Assembly (NCBI GenBank): GCA_028023455.1
Contig: JAQFVV010000032.1
Location: 3,947,366-4,011,365, forward strand
Source: Epiperipatus broadwayi
Taxonomy: Eukaryota > Onychophora > Udeonychophora > Euonychophora > Peripatidae
Direction: 5' to 3'
Length of the DNA stretch: 64,000 bases
A program made the position numbers and the translations under genes. Positions 50,759-61,996 of this stretch are shown piece by piece (positions within the stretch are counted from its first letter, which is position 1; every line of letters starts with the position of its first letter). The notes under the pieces were generated by a model. That model made no database searches, was not told where the DNA came from, and was given only the letters and a program-made list of their open reading frames with translations.

Positions 50759-51400
50759 GTTTCAAAAGGCACTTTATTAACTCAAAGAAATTTTACATTA
50801 TTTGCATGTTTTACATTGTGTTACATTGAATTATTTAGTATTATTACATATATCAAGTTGCTCCAGAAATGGATATTTCTACTGAAAAAACATTGTCCAT
50901 TATTAATTAGTTTATTTAGTTGTAAGAGTTCTATTTCAAATCAGAATATATTCCATCTTCTTTATGTAAGTGTGCAATTTCTTGAATTTTTTCTGATCAT
51001 AGAGATCTAAGCAAGAACATAGTTCTTTGTCTTTATGCTAGTGTGCAATTTCTTCGAATTATAAACCACTGTGATTGTGTATGGTTCAATTTTAATTGAT
51101 TGTTCATTAATTCTTGCATATGTCACTATAGTTCATTTTAATGTCTCTCTTTTTTTAATTAAATTGATAAAAAGGTTGTAAATTTCTCTGATATTGGTTT
51201 AACAATATCTGATATACTTACGACATTGATGGCTGTTTTAAAAGAGACCAAGTTGCTACATATAAAAGCAGACAGGTAATTAGCCTGTCTCTATTTTGAA
51301 TGCATACTAATTTGTTTTTAAATGTAGACGGGTGGCGTCTAGTATTTTTTCCAATCAAGAAAGTGCATCTGGTGCAGCAGAATGCATATAAGATGAAGGT
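50759..51400. other. AT-rich DNA with a short repeated phrase
   Basis: AGTGTGCAATTTCTT occurs near 50970 and near 51041 in a similar context, suggesting a small old duplication. A GTAAGTATA donor-like motif on the minus strand ends at 51221, but no convincing exon precedes it. Confidence 0.35.
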
Positions 51401-51440
51401 TATTGTTGTTGTTGTTGTCGTCATCATCGTCATCATCATC

Positions 51441-51485
<45 letters not shown>
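51401..51485. repeat. (GTT)n(ATC)n(ATT)n microsatellite
   Basis: Three adjoining triplet runs; Met- and Ile-rich frames across it are artefacts. Confidence 0.95.
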
Positions 51486-52334
51486 AAAAAATAAATTAAA
51501 TTGGCAAAATATCAAACTTTGTCAAAGAAAAAAAAAATGCAATCATTAAAATTTCTTAATTTCATGTCAAACCTGTTTTATAAACATTGGTGACTCCTGT
51601 AGAACAAATACTAATGTTATATACGTTACACAAATACTAAGAGTGTAAACATAAAATGCACTAAACATTTTACTCTAAAATACTCTTCACAAAGATTATG
51701 CACAGTAGAGTAAATATTATTCATAGCAGTATAATCACATACTTTTTAAAGTAATATAGTATTAAAAAAGTCTTAAAATAATTTTTAAGCTCTGGAAATA
51801 GCTTATTATAACTAAATTTGGTAATATAAATAAAGTTATAATGTAGTTTTTATCAAGGCAGCTGGATTATATTCTCTTTATGATTGTAGACCACTTTTCA
51901 TATGGAAAGTAGAGAAATCTTAAAACCTCTCAAATAATCAATACCCATAACACGTCATTTATCATAAATTGATGAGTTTTAATGCTTAACTAATAATTTA
52001 ATTTTCTAATAAAGTTTGATGCTATACTTTGTTTTGAAAAATTATTGGTGAAAAAGTTTTACTAATCTATAATTAACATTGATTAAGAATTATTAAATGC
52101 AAGATATTTTTTAATCTTTACACTGATAAGGGTCATATCATAATTTGACTTTTCTGTTGTAATCAATACATTTTGGGATCCTATTTGGTTTGGTCAAATT
52201 TTTTACTTTACCTAAAAAATCAGTTATAGTTTCAGTAATAATTTGAACTTAATTTTCACTGCAATGTGAGTAAAATTTCACTATCTTTTTTTTATTGTAT
52301 GGTCTAGGCAAACATAGTAACATCTGTTACTTAC
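51486..52334. other. AT-rich DNA, no recognised gene
   Basis: Nothing supported on either strand. If the 42-nt microexon that follows is real, this is its downstream intron. Confidence 0.35.
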
Positions 52335-52376
52335 TGTTCATGTTGTGTGGTGCATTTTGATGATTTCCACTTGGTC
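52335..52376 (-). CDS. Candidate 42-nt microexon
   Basis: On the minus strand, TTTTTATTTCAG precedes and GTAAGTAAC follows a 42-nt segment, 14 codons exactly. Both splice sites match the consensus well. One open frame reads GPSGNHQNAPHNMN; the other two are not excluded. It shares the strand of the kinase exons, but no kinase exons were found between it and them, so the link to that gene is unproven. Chance occurrence is possible. Confidence 0.35.
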
Positions 52377-54486
52377 CTGAAATAAAAATTTTAGTGCATT
52401 TTAAATTTAGATCTTTTGTCAAATTTTAATATTAGATTAAAATGAGCATTTTAAACATTCCCTTTATCTGAAGTGTGTCTGTTATCAGACCAATGGTCAT
52501 AAAATAGGCCTATGATAAAATGTTAAAGTTTTAATATTTTTATGAACATCATTATCTGTCAGTTTTTATCAGCACATCTTTTTAAAATGAATATATTATA
52601 ACTGTATCACCTTACAAAACTATCAAGCTAGTCTCTCTCACTAGAAATAAATCCTGAGCAAAATATTCTTTAATCAGGTAAGTTAAAAATTTGGAGCACT
52701 AGAATTATTTAGATAAGTATATTTATTGAAAAGGTTTTTCATGAGGTATTGCTATCAATTATCACATATACATTATTTATTATGTTACATTTACTGTGGG
52801 TACACCTGGGTCTTGTTTTATGCAGATTTTTAATGCAATTTTGAAGTTATACAATTCATGTTTCTTCTTAATATCTTTTTGTGTGGGTTTTCTTTTATGT
52901 GATAAAGAAGTTCATATTTCTATATTTATTAGATATCAAATAAATTAAATTATTAATAACTTATTTTGATTTGAAATACTTTTTTTTTAAAATATAACTT
53001 TATATTAGCAGCTAACATGAATATGGCCTGAAGCTATTTAGAATCTTAGCTTTTAAGTAAATAACCTACTTATACTTATGAGTAAATAAATAATAATAGA
53101 TTTATACTTATGAGCATAAATAAACTTTTAAAACATATTTTGCTAGATATAACAGAAATAAATATTCTTTTAGATTTTTAAAATAAATAACAAAGTTTTG
53201 TAAACTGAAAGTAATCTTTCTACCAATAATGTATAATCTTTTTGTTTTGATTGCGATCTCATTTTTTTAATATAGAAACAAAATATGAACATTTAAAATT
53301 TATTTCAGTAGTAAATACAAATATCTATTAAATGAAGACAAATTTATTATTTTCTGACAAGTATTAATTATTTAATCATAGATTTTATGTTGATGTGTGA
53401 GACTAAAAAAAACATCAGAAAATGCTGAAATCTATAGTTTGCTGCAATGAACTACCTCTTAAATTCCAACAAGAGCTAAATTAGTTGTATGTCTGGATAT
53501 CACATGTTTTATAAACAATTAGTAAAATCATCATCTCAAAGTTTAATCACTGATTACATTTTCAACAGAAAACCATTAACATAGCACAAGACTGAAAGTG
53601 GCACTAGTTGCGCTTCCTTTTGTGATGAATCTGATTTCTTACCAGTTTACAAATGAAACACATATTGTCAAATAGCAATAATAATCAAAATATGTATGAA
53701 AAAATTTTAAATTAAATATTGTAGTCAATAAAAAAAAAGTAAAAAAAGAATGTCTTGTATCAATTTTTTTCAAATATTTGATATTTTTTATTAATCATAC
53801 TTTATTTCATTATTTGTTTAATGCAAATTTTAAAGTAATTTTTCCTTGTTGTTTTTCTTTTATGCAATTTCTGAAAATTATAAAAACCTATCCCCCATTT
53901 TTCAAGCTAAGTTAAGTCTTATTTTTTGTGTGATTTTTTTAATACAAGTTTTCTGTGGAACTTATCTACCACATAAAACGAGACCCAAATGTATTTATAA
54001 TGTAGATAAAAATTATTCCCGGTTTGGGATGTGTCTAGAGTTCACATTATTAGATTATTTATAACTGACCCTTAAATTTAAAATTGAACTTTCTTATCTG
54101 GAATAGTGATTTAGATTTTTAAGTCTTTAGATGACTTGATTTAAGAAACTTTTCAATGAAATACATGAGTACTGAGAACAAGAGGTCTGATTTTTTAAAC
54201 TGAGGAAAAAGTTTCTTAATATAATAAATTTCAAAAAATAAATTAATATGCTTGTGAAAACTTGCATCTTAGAGAGACATAAAGAGTGCAAAAATTATTA
54301 AAGTTCATCTACACATGAAATAATGAAACAAATTTTCCACCTTACTTGTTTAATTAATTCACAGCTAGTGACGTTTAGTTATTTATTGATCTATTCACAT
54401 ATACATTTAATTATATTGCAAATAGAATCAGTTGCATGGTGCTAGCTGAAATTTAAATATAGAAAATGGATCTCATCACTATCACC
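52377..54486. other. AT-rich DNA with a possible terminal inverted repeat
   Basis: No gene recognised. A 22-bp motif at 52801-52822 (TACACCTGGGTCTTG...) recurs inverted at 53972-53993 with 3 mismatches, which might mark a 1.2 kb non-autonomous DNA element; no target duplication was confirmed. The plus-strand open frame at 53846-54064 overlaps its right end and matches nothing known. Confidence 0.3.
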
Positions 54487-54666
54487 TAATGTTTCTTAAT
54501 TTCTGCAGCATTACCTGTGAAACAAACATAGTCTGAATAAAATAGCATAGATAAGAGGTAACCTTTGATCTAAGTTGTTTTATTCAGACTTTTTTTTAAC
54601 CTACACTGTTTTATTCAGATTTTAAGTTTGTTTCATGGGTAAGCCTGCTAAAATTAAGGAACATTA
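54487..54666. mobile_element. Short MITE-like foldback with TA ends
   Basis: TAATGTTTCTTAATTTCTGC at 54487 is mirrored at the right end, ...AATTAAGGAACATTA at 54666. The arms are about 60 bp with scattered mismatches, including GTGAAACAAAC against GTTTGTTTCAT. TA at both ends fits a Tc1/mariner-type duplication. No coding capacity. Confidence 0.7.
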
Positions 54667-54776
54667 AACGATACTTATAAAATCTGTTTTATATTTATAT
54701 TTTGGAATGTAATATTCATAATCTCATCAGAATTGTATTTTGAAGGAAGTATAAACATTATTTCAATACATATCTA

Positions 54777-54914
<138 letters not shown>

Positions 54915-54934
54915 GTATGACTATTTGTTTGAAA

Positions 54935-55345
54935 AAAAAAAAAGGTTTTTAATAAATGTGTTACCAATTCTTACTCACAGATTTGACACTTGGATACCTG
55001 AGCAATACAGAGATTTATGGAGAAATGTATATTAGAAGTAACAATAAGAGATTAAAAACAAAAAAGGATGAGGGAACAAACATGTTTTACTGATATCGTT
55101 GAAAAAATTGAGACTGATGTGAAGTTTAGCTAGATATAATGCTAGAAGATATGATAATATATATACAGTTGAAATTTTAAGCTATGTTTTAAGAGAATGT
55201 AAAAGATCTAGAAAAAAATCCATAAGTGAGATGATGAATGAAATAAGGAAGTGTACTAGGTTGATGTAGAGAAAAGAGACTAAAGATCAAAAAATATGGA
55301 TTGAACTTGGAGAGACCATCCTGCAATGGACTGATAATGATTGAA
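54935..55345 (+). pseudogene. RTE LINE 3' fragment (copy 5)
   Basis: Starts at the family segment TTTTTAATAAATGTGTTACC (copy 1 at 3811) and runs to GAGACCATCCTGCAATGGACTGATAATGA. Frames are broken. It is followed by a TA microsatellite, like other family 3' ends. Confidence 0.85.
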
Positions 55346-55355
55346 AATGATAATG

Positions 55356-55357
<2 letters not shown>

Positions 55358-55415
<58 letters not shown>
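55358..55415. repeat. (TA)n microsatellite at RTE 3' end
   Basis: TA run following the GAAAATGATAATGAT end of RTE copy 5. Confidence 0.95.
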
Positions 55416-55416
<1 letters not shown>

Positions 55417-55469
55417 CTGTCAGAAAAAAAATTAAGTTATGGCATATATGTCAGAAAAAATAGCATATA

Positions 55470-55780
55470 GTGACACAAAACGCAGATGTTAAGAATTGCC
55501 TGGTTGCAGCTCCAGGTTATTATTCATTGCTGACATTTTGTTTTGCTACTTACAACTGCAAATCACTTTCAAAAAAAGAAGATAACATAAATTGGAAGAA
55601 TAGATAAATAGTAAATGGGATATTGTAGGTCTTTGTAAAGTGAAAAGAAAATATGAAGAGATTAATTGATTTGTAAAGTGAACATAAATAGAGTGGAGTT
55701 TATTACAAATAAAAAATAGAAAAACAACATTATGAAGAAGGTTACTGACTTGTTCATTATTTTACAACTAGATAAAGATT
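55470..55780 (+). pseudogene. RTE LINE 5' fragment (copy 6a)
   Basis: GCTACTTACAACTGCAAATC at 55544 matches the start of the endonuclease domain, followed by relics of the KWDIIGLCEVRR region. It is short and broken. Confidence 0.75.
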
Positions 55781-55899
55781 AGTCATTTTTGCTCTATTTT
55801 TATATACATTTAATTGCCGGTGCAAATTTATTTAATATATATATATACATATTGAAAATAATATTGTATTTTGATGTAAATATAAACATTGCTTTCAAT

Positions 55900-55916
55900 A
55901 TCTATCTATCTATTTA

Positions 55917-55979
<63 letters not shown>
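55900..55979. repeat. (TATC)n(TC)n(TA)n microsatellite
   Basis: Three simple repeats in series between two RTE fragments. Confidence 0.95.
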
Positions 55980-55981
<2 letters not shown>

Positions 55982-55982
<1 letters not shown>

Positions 55983-57190
55983 ATAGACTAAATCAAGTTA
56001 TTGTCTTTATTCCCAGGAGACTTAATTTGTCAGCCAAAATAGCGGTTAGTGGTTCAAGACAATGAATGCTAAAAATTGCTTGATTAGATTTTAGACAGTT
56101 ATTTAATGGTGACATTTTATTTATCTATTTCAATGGCAGATTTTTTTCAAATGAAAAAAATTATAATAAATTGGAAGAATTGTCAAATATTAAATGAGTT
56201 GTTGTTCATCTTTCGTAAGTTAGAAAAAATGTAAGAAATAATTGAATTGAAAAGTGAAATTATAAATTTATTATAAAGATACAATTATTGGAAGTACAAA
56301 TTTAGTAGGATTCATTATAAATAAAAAGTGGAAAAGCAACATTATGAAGATTGTTCCTTTATCAGACAAAGTGGCAAGATTAGTTTTCAACTTAATTGAA
56401 TACACAAATGCAGGTAAATAAAGTTAATACCCAACAAGTTTTCACTGTGATGAAGAAGAAGAAAAATTTTACATAGATGTACACAATGTTTCATCCATCA
56501 AATAACATTTAAAATTATCACAGTGTAACTTTATTGTGAAATTGGAAAACAATTGAAAAATGAAGCTGCAGTTCGTAAAACTTGCTATGATGACAAAAAT
56601 AACAGAGAATATAGAATTTTCAAAAAGAAAAGTGTATGTTATTAATTCTTTTTATGAAAAAAATGCTAAATGGAAATGGAGAGGAAAAAATCTAAGTGAA
56701 GATACTGTAGAATAGGATTATATTTTGACTAACTAAAAATATTTATTTTATATTGTAATGTTCTTAATAGATTCAATACAAGAAATGTTCATCGATTAAT
56801 GTTAGATAAGATAAGTATTGTTTTTAAACTAGACAGACTTTTTTTAAAAAACAAAACAAAAAAAAAACCAATTTTCTCAGGTATTTCTAATCTTTAGAAA
56901 CACGTCAATGAATTTAAATTAGAACTTACTACCCGTTTTAAAGTATTAATAAACTTTGATGATAATGTATTCTTAATATAAGAACAACAACAGAGATAGA
57001 TGGTACAAAAAAGCAGTAACACTGTTGGTAAATTTTCAACTGAGACCAGAAAATGTATGAAGAAAAGGAAAAATATAATCAAATAAAAAATGCAACTATT
57101 AAAGTAAGGAAAGCTATAGAAGAGAATATATGTTTTAAACATATAAAACAAATCTTTAAAAATAACCAATTTAAAAGCAAATTGAAATAG
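55982..57190 (+). pseudogene. Degenerate RTE LINE 5' half (copy 6b)
   Basis: Starts in the 5' leader (TTATTCCCAGGAG at 56008, matching copy 1 at 1317). It continues through endonuclease relics, including TTCATTATAAATAAAAAGTGG, which shows the base lost in copy 1, and ends in the region before the RT. Many stops. Confidence 0.8.
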
Positions 57191-57390
57191 ACAACTCATT
57201 ATAAATAAATAAAAATATTTATTACATCAATCTGGCTTAACTGAATCTTTTCAAGATGCTTCTTTTTACACAATCACATGACCAATTATCCTACAGCAAC
57301 TCCCCTCATGGATATTATTTATATTACATTACAATAACTATAATTATAAAAATACATACATTAAATGTAATTAGGAAAATACATATAGAT
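57191..57390. other. Non-RTE sequence between two RTE parts
   Basis: About 200 bp not matching the family, holding ACAATCACATGACC and a mixed-composition stretch. It may be an insertion or a join between two truncated copies. Confidence 0.3.
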
Positions 57391-57695
57391 ATAGGTAAGA
57401 GAACAAACAGGTGTTACTGACCTCATTGAAAAAATTAAAAGATTAAAGTGGAATTGGGCTGGACATATTTCTAGAAGAGATGATAGTAGATGGACAATTG
57501 AAATCTTAAACTGGATTCCAAGAGATTGTAAAAGACCCAGAAATTGACACATGTGAGATGGATCAATGAAATAAGAAAGTGTGCAGGAGTGATGTGGGAA
57601 GAGAAGCTAAAGATTAGAGAAGATGGATTGAACTTGGAGAGACCTTCATCCTGCAGTGGTTTGATAATGATTGATGATGATGAATCTAAAAAAAA

Positions 57696-57701
<6 letters not shown>
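57391..57701 (+). pseudogene. Well-preserved RTE LINE 3' end (copy 7)
   Basis: Very close to copy 1 from 3963 onward: AGAGAACAAACAGGTGTTAC and TTGGGCTGGACATAT, through the CCTTCATCCTGCAGTGG end and GATGATGATG. Only a few differences and a small deletion (near 57543). It is younger than copies 2-6. Confidence 0.88.

Positions 57702-57740
<39 letters not shown>
57702..57740. repeat. (TA)n microsatellite at RTE 3' end
   Basis: TA run after the 3' end of RTE copy 7, followed by a nine-base G run at 57745-57753. Confidence 0.95.
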
Positions 57741-57743
<3 letters not shown>

Positions 57744-57784
57744 GAGGGGGGGGGTTGTAATAAATTTAATCATATTTTATATAT

Positions 57785-60540
57785 TGTACCGGTCAGAATT
57801 GTATGTTCGTCTAACAAGAATTAGGACCTAAGCAAAAGTACCTAGAGTTCAATCATATACAAGATACACAGGTCAGGGATACTCATGAACTCCACGCTAT
57901 TGCCCACTTCCCAAGTCTATCACATTACAAACAACATTTCTGATGATAGCAGCCTACTCTTCAATTTACTCCGGCCCAGAAAGGTTCAGCAAAGATACAA
58001 GAGACCTACGGCTTAACTAATTGATAATGCAAAGTAATGATAGATGTGCACACACAAACCAACAAAAAAATATCCAAAAGATAGCTTATTAAATGTAAAT
58101 TTATTAAACGTAATATTAATAATAATTGATTAATCATGTGAATCACTAGATATGGGGATTTACAATGAATTAGAAATTATATATGTTGAACACTCGATTT
58201 AGGTTTCACTTATGGTCACTTGGGCATTCCATGTCAAACCGGATCACATAACAAGGTTTGATGGATATGCACCAATAAATATACATAATGATAACTTAAT
58301 TATTTGAACTCTGCGGCTTAGTATGCTAATGTGATTTAACGGGTTGATATTACTCACGCTATGATATTTCTAAGTTAAGGAAAATAACCCATGACAATAG
58401 CTTTTAGAATGAATGCTTATAAGATTTTAAATTACACAGAATATGATCAAACTTAATAACGGTACGAAGGTTTGTTTTATTCAATATATGATTACATTTG
58501 GATTTCAGGGAAGGTACATTAATTATAAATCAATTATTTTGGAACCTTATGAGATGATTCATTTATTTCTTATCTGCGAAGAGAAATAGGAAAAATATGA
58601 TCATTTTGATATTATCGTGCGAGTCTACATTTATAGATTTCTCAATAGTAAATTAATGATGTATTAATAGCGATTGAACGAAGGATGGGTAGCGCTAATA
58701 AGCGATAATGTATATATACTAAAGTTAATTAAATTTAAACTATAACGAGAATTTTGGGATGACTTAGGGAACTTATATCATTACGGCGTATAGACATCTG
58801 AACCATATGAAAGGATAAGAACGATAACGTGTGAACCGCATGATAAGGCTTGAGTGGACGATGAGCTTCAATTATTTGGGAGCGAAGAAAATTAATCTTA
58901 TCCGCATTTGTGACGGATAGCATTGGGAATTGGTTGGCAAGATACTATGGTTCCAACTCGTAGGATGTTAACCTATAGCAGTGCTTACCTAACCTAAGAC
59001 AATCTGTAAGAGCTGGGGCCTCCACGCTCTGTCGAGAATTGTGCTTTATATAAGTATTCCATTATCGAGAAAACGCATGACAACGTCATTTCTGAATTAG
59101 GAATGTTATCACCGGGACACGTTATGAAAGCTGTCAGGTTTGATTTACCCTGATTTATACAGCCTTAAAATACTAATTAAGTCTAACGTAATGAAATAAT
59201 GATCTAAAAGCAGTCCCAAACGGGGCATACAACTTACTTAAAGAATTTATTCAATATCTTAAGGATAAGATATTAAAAATATTAAAATTCCTTCGCTAAA
59301 CGCATATTAACCCACCCGAGAACTAAGTGACTTAAATTATCGTTAGATGGCGGGGTGATTTATAAAATGAATCATCTAGACATAAGGATTTGAATTAAAG
59401 TTATGTAATACTCAATTTTCATCATGTTAATCAATAGCGTGGAGCAATAGTAAATCATTTATTTTAAATAGTAGTGAAAAGCATAGTATTCATTATGAAA
59501 ACATAGTTTAGGAAAATCTCTCGATCGGGCGAATTTTATAATGTGAATACACTTACGTTTACGATTAAATATTCCGCAATGGCAGAATAGCAAAAATAAA
59601 TAGGATTGATTCACCAGATCGAGTTATTAGCATACTAAAAATTGATATGATTTGCATAATATTAAATAAACATTGCCGCATTAAAATAAAATACAAGGAG
59701 AGTGAGAACCTAGTAATCGAGTTTAGAAAGTGAGAATTACAGTTTAATTATACAACAAACAGAAATAATAAAACAAAGAAAAGAGGTCATTATTTAGGCA
59801 GTTAATCAGCTTAGCATTACCGATCACGAAATAAGTAATTACATTTTTACATTAGGAGAAATTTCAGAACTAGAAATGTTTACATTTATATTTTACAATA
59901 GAAAAGGTTATTAAGATGAAAGTTCGTTTATACGGCAAGGAATTACCTTTCTTTCCGATGAATTTCCAGCCAGGTGCGCACGTGTTGGTTCCATGTTTGA
60001 TAAAGGAATTAATTTATGACAAATTGACGAAATTAAGGTTTCGGTCCATTCTTTACTCAATATTAAGTTCATTTTGGCAGCAATTGATGAACGATGGTTT
60101 CCGAGTATTTAGGCATCGGTTAGATTCTTGGAGAGATCCGGGAAAGCAAATCTATGTTTATTAGCCCGTCATGTTGCCGTTCAGAGGGGCGTGGCTTCCC
60201 CTTAGCAATGCGTTAGAAAAATGACATGTCTCCTTCTTTAGTTAGAAAATGTGGTTGTATTTATACTCGTTATCACCGCCGCTGGGTAATTCCCGGATGT
60301 TTTAATAACTACAATGATACAGCATATTTTGGACTATAAACGAGATTAAGTTCGAGAGTTGGTTTTGGTCTAATTTAAGCTGAAAATAGACCTGCGGAAT
60401 CAACGTTAACTAATCATGATGCTAAATCAATCTATATTACAATAAAACAAATTTCTTTTATAATTTGGAAGACGGTAAGTCTTTTATTTACTAATTTTAC
60501 GTTCCCCTCTCGAACTTTCTCTCTATGAAAATATATGTAT
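57785..60540. other. Unclassified block of distinct composition
   Basis: About 2.75 kb richer in G, C and CpG than everything around it, with almost no simple repeats. It begins TGTACCGGTCAG after the TA tract and fades into AT-rich DNA after CCCCTCTCGAACTTTC at 60507. Two TATA-like motifs read on the minus strand (TATATAAAG near 59050, GTATAAATA near 60260). An LTR in minus orientation (ending CCGGTACA at 57785) or a host promoter region would both fit; no family could be assigned. Confidence 0.4.
59916..60164 (+). CDS. Unrecognised 82-codon ORF
   Basis: An open frame starting ATGAAAGTTCG within the CpG-richer block. The predicted peptide has mixed, protein-like composition (KVRLYGKELPFFPMNF at its start), no signal peptide, and matches no family I know. 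A frame of this length can occur by chance in a block of this composition, so coding status is doubtful. Confidence 0.2.
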   Translation: MKVRLYGKELPFFPMNFQPGAHVLVPCLIKELIYDKLTKLRFRSILYSILSSFWQQLMNDGFRVFRHRLDSWRDPGKQIYVY

Positions 60541-61079
60541 AAATAAAATATACATTATGCAACGCTTTAAATTATTAAAATTGATCTGTTACACACACAT
60601 ACGCACGATTGTTTACCGTAATGAAAATATATAATTGTTTTTATGCATATTAATGTTAAATGAATTTAAAGTTTACACATACATAAACAACCACGCGCAT
60701 TGGTATACCTTCACTCCCCGGTGGTCTATAATTAAATGGTTAGGTTTGAATCCATGTTTGGTGGTTTCAAACATTATTAGAGAGTGAAGCTGAATGTGTG
60801 CAACAGATTCCGCTTCAATACATATATGTATTTTACTAATTATATTTACTATATGTATTTTAATAATTATATTTATTATAATGTAAACAATGTTCATTGG
60901 TAGAAGTTGCTGGAGGGTCATTAGTCATGTTATTGTGTAAAAAGAAACAGCTTGAAAAGATTCCATTAAGGAATAAAAACTGGATAGCTGTATGGAATTT
61001 TTTTTATTTATATACAGTGAGTTGTCTATTTTAATTTTATTTTAAATTGATTATTTTTAATTTTGTATATAGAAGGTAA
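60541..61079. other. AT-rich DNA with a tRNA-like B box
   Basis: GGTTTGAATCC at 60744-60754 fits the RNA polymerase III B-box consensus, and TGGTCTATAATTAAATGG just upstream resembles an A box. The spacing is too short for an intact tRNA, so it may be a decayed SINE head. Nothing else recognised. Confidence 0.3.
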
Positions 61080-61265
61080 TATTATGGACAAATTTAAAAT
61101 GGAAATTTGATCATTTAAAGTAAAACAAATCTTTGTTCTGGAAAAACAGTTATTTTCAGCAATAAGAAGAAAAGATGAATAATATTAAAAAAGAAAAAGA
61201 GATAATATTAAAAAATGTAAGGAAAAGTTCTACAATATATAATATAAATAAAATGTCAGTTAATT
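61080..61265 (+). pseudogene. RTE LINE fragment (copy 8, first part)
   Basis: CAGCAATAAGAAGAAAAGATG at 61157 and following match the family at 2612-2700. The copy is interrupted here by a foldback element and TA tract and resumes at 61995. Confidence 0.75.
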
Positions 61266-61288
61266 AAAACAAAATTGTAATCATAATA

Positions 61289-61901
61289 AAAATAATAAAT
61301 TTAACATTAATAAACTATCAGTTAATTTCTTAAACCTGCCTCAACTCCCATTAAACTAAAAAAAATCCACAAATCTGAAGCAAATGTCATCAATTCAAAT
61401 CCCATGAATCCCGTATTTTAATGTTAGCAGCTTATCTATTTATTAAATGCATTTTATTCCTATTTATAGAAATTGCTTCCTTAATTTTTCTTTTATTACA
61501 GTTTCTCTCTTCATGAAGAATTTTTATACTTTCAAAATCAAATTTAAATTTATATTTACATGTTTTTTTCAGTATGGAAATTCTTCATGATAATGAAAAA
61601 CATGTAAATATAAACTTAAATTTGATTTTGAAAGTGTGAAAATTCTTCATGAAGAGAGAAACCATAATAATAAAAAAATTAAGGAGGCAATTTTTAAAAA
61701 AATGGAATAAAAATGCATTTAATAAATAGACAAGCTGCTAACATTAAAATATGGGATTCATGGGATTTGAATTGATAATGTTTGATTAGGCTTTGTTTTA
61801 GTTTTTTTAATTTAATGGCAGTTGAGGTAGGTTTAAGAAATTAACCAAAAGTACTTCTGCAGATTTAAAGACTGTTTATAATAGTTTATTACCATTAAAT
61901 T

Positions 61902-61906
<5 letters not shown>
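61289..61906. mobile_element. Foldback element, two arms of about 270 bp
   Basis: A long inverted repeat: the left arm to about 61568 and the right arm from about 61598 are near-mirror images around a roughly 30-bp centre. Landmarks such as TCTCTCTTCATGAAGAA/TTCTTCATGAAGAGAGA and GAATCCC(A/G)TATTTTAATG appear in both. The right arm has about 34 extra bp near its outer end. No coding capacity. It lies inside an RTE copy, next to a TA tract, so it is a later insertion. It should form a long hairpin when single-stranded or transcribed. Confidence 0.85.

Positions 61907-61994
<88 letters not shown>
61905..61994. repeat. (TA)n microsatellite
   Basis: A 90-bp TA run between the foldback element and the resumed RTE copy. 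Confidence 0.95.

Positions 61995-61996
<2 letters not shown>

Noticed and set aside
50441-50829. Overlapping Gly/Ser, Ala/Val and Thr/Asn-rich open frames on both strands
   Set aside because: All frames are open because the DNA is a triplet repeat; no splice sites or start context support a gene.
51222-51255. Second minus-strand microexon candidate (34 nt, GTAAGTATA donor)
   Set aside because: The acceptor is weak and ambiguous (two possible AGs), the length is not a multiple of three, and no partner exon is visible.
58735-58923. 62-codon minus-strand frame in the compositional island
   Set aside because: Length is within chance for this composition, and no motif or splice signal supports it.
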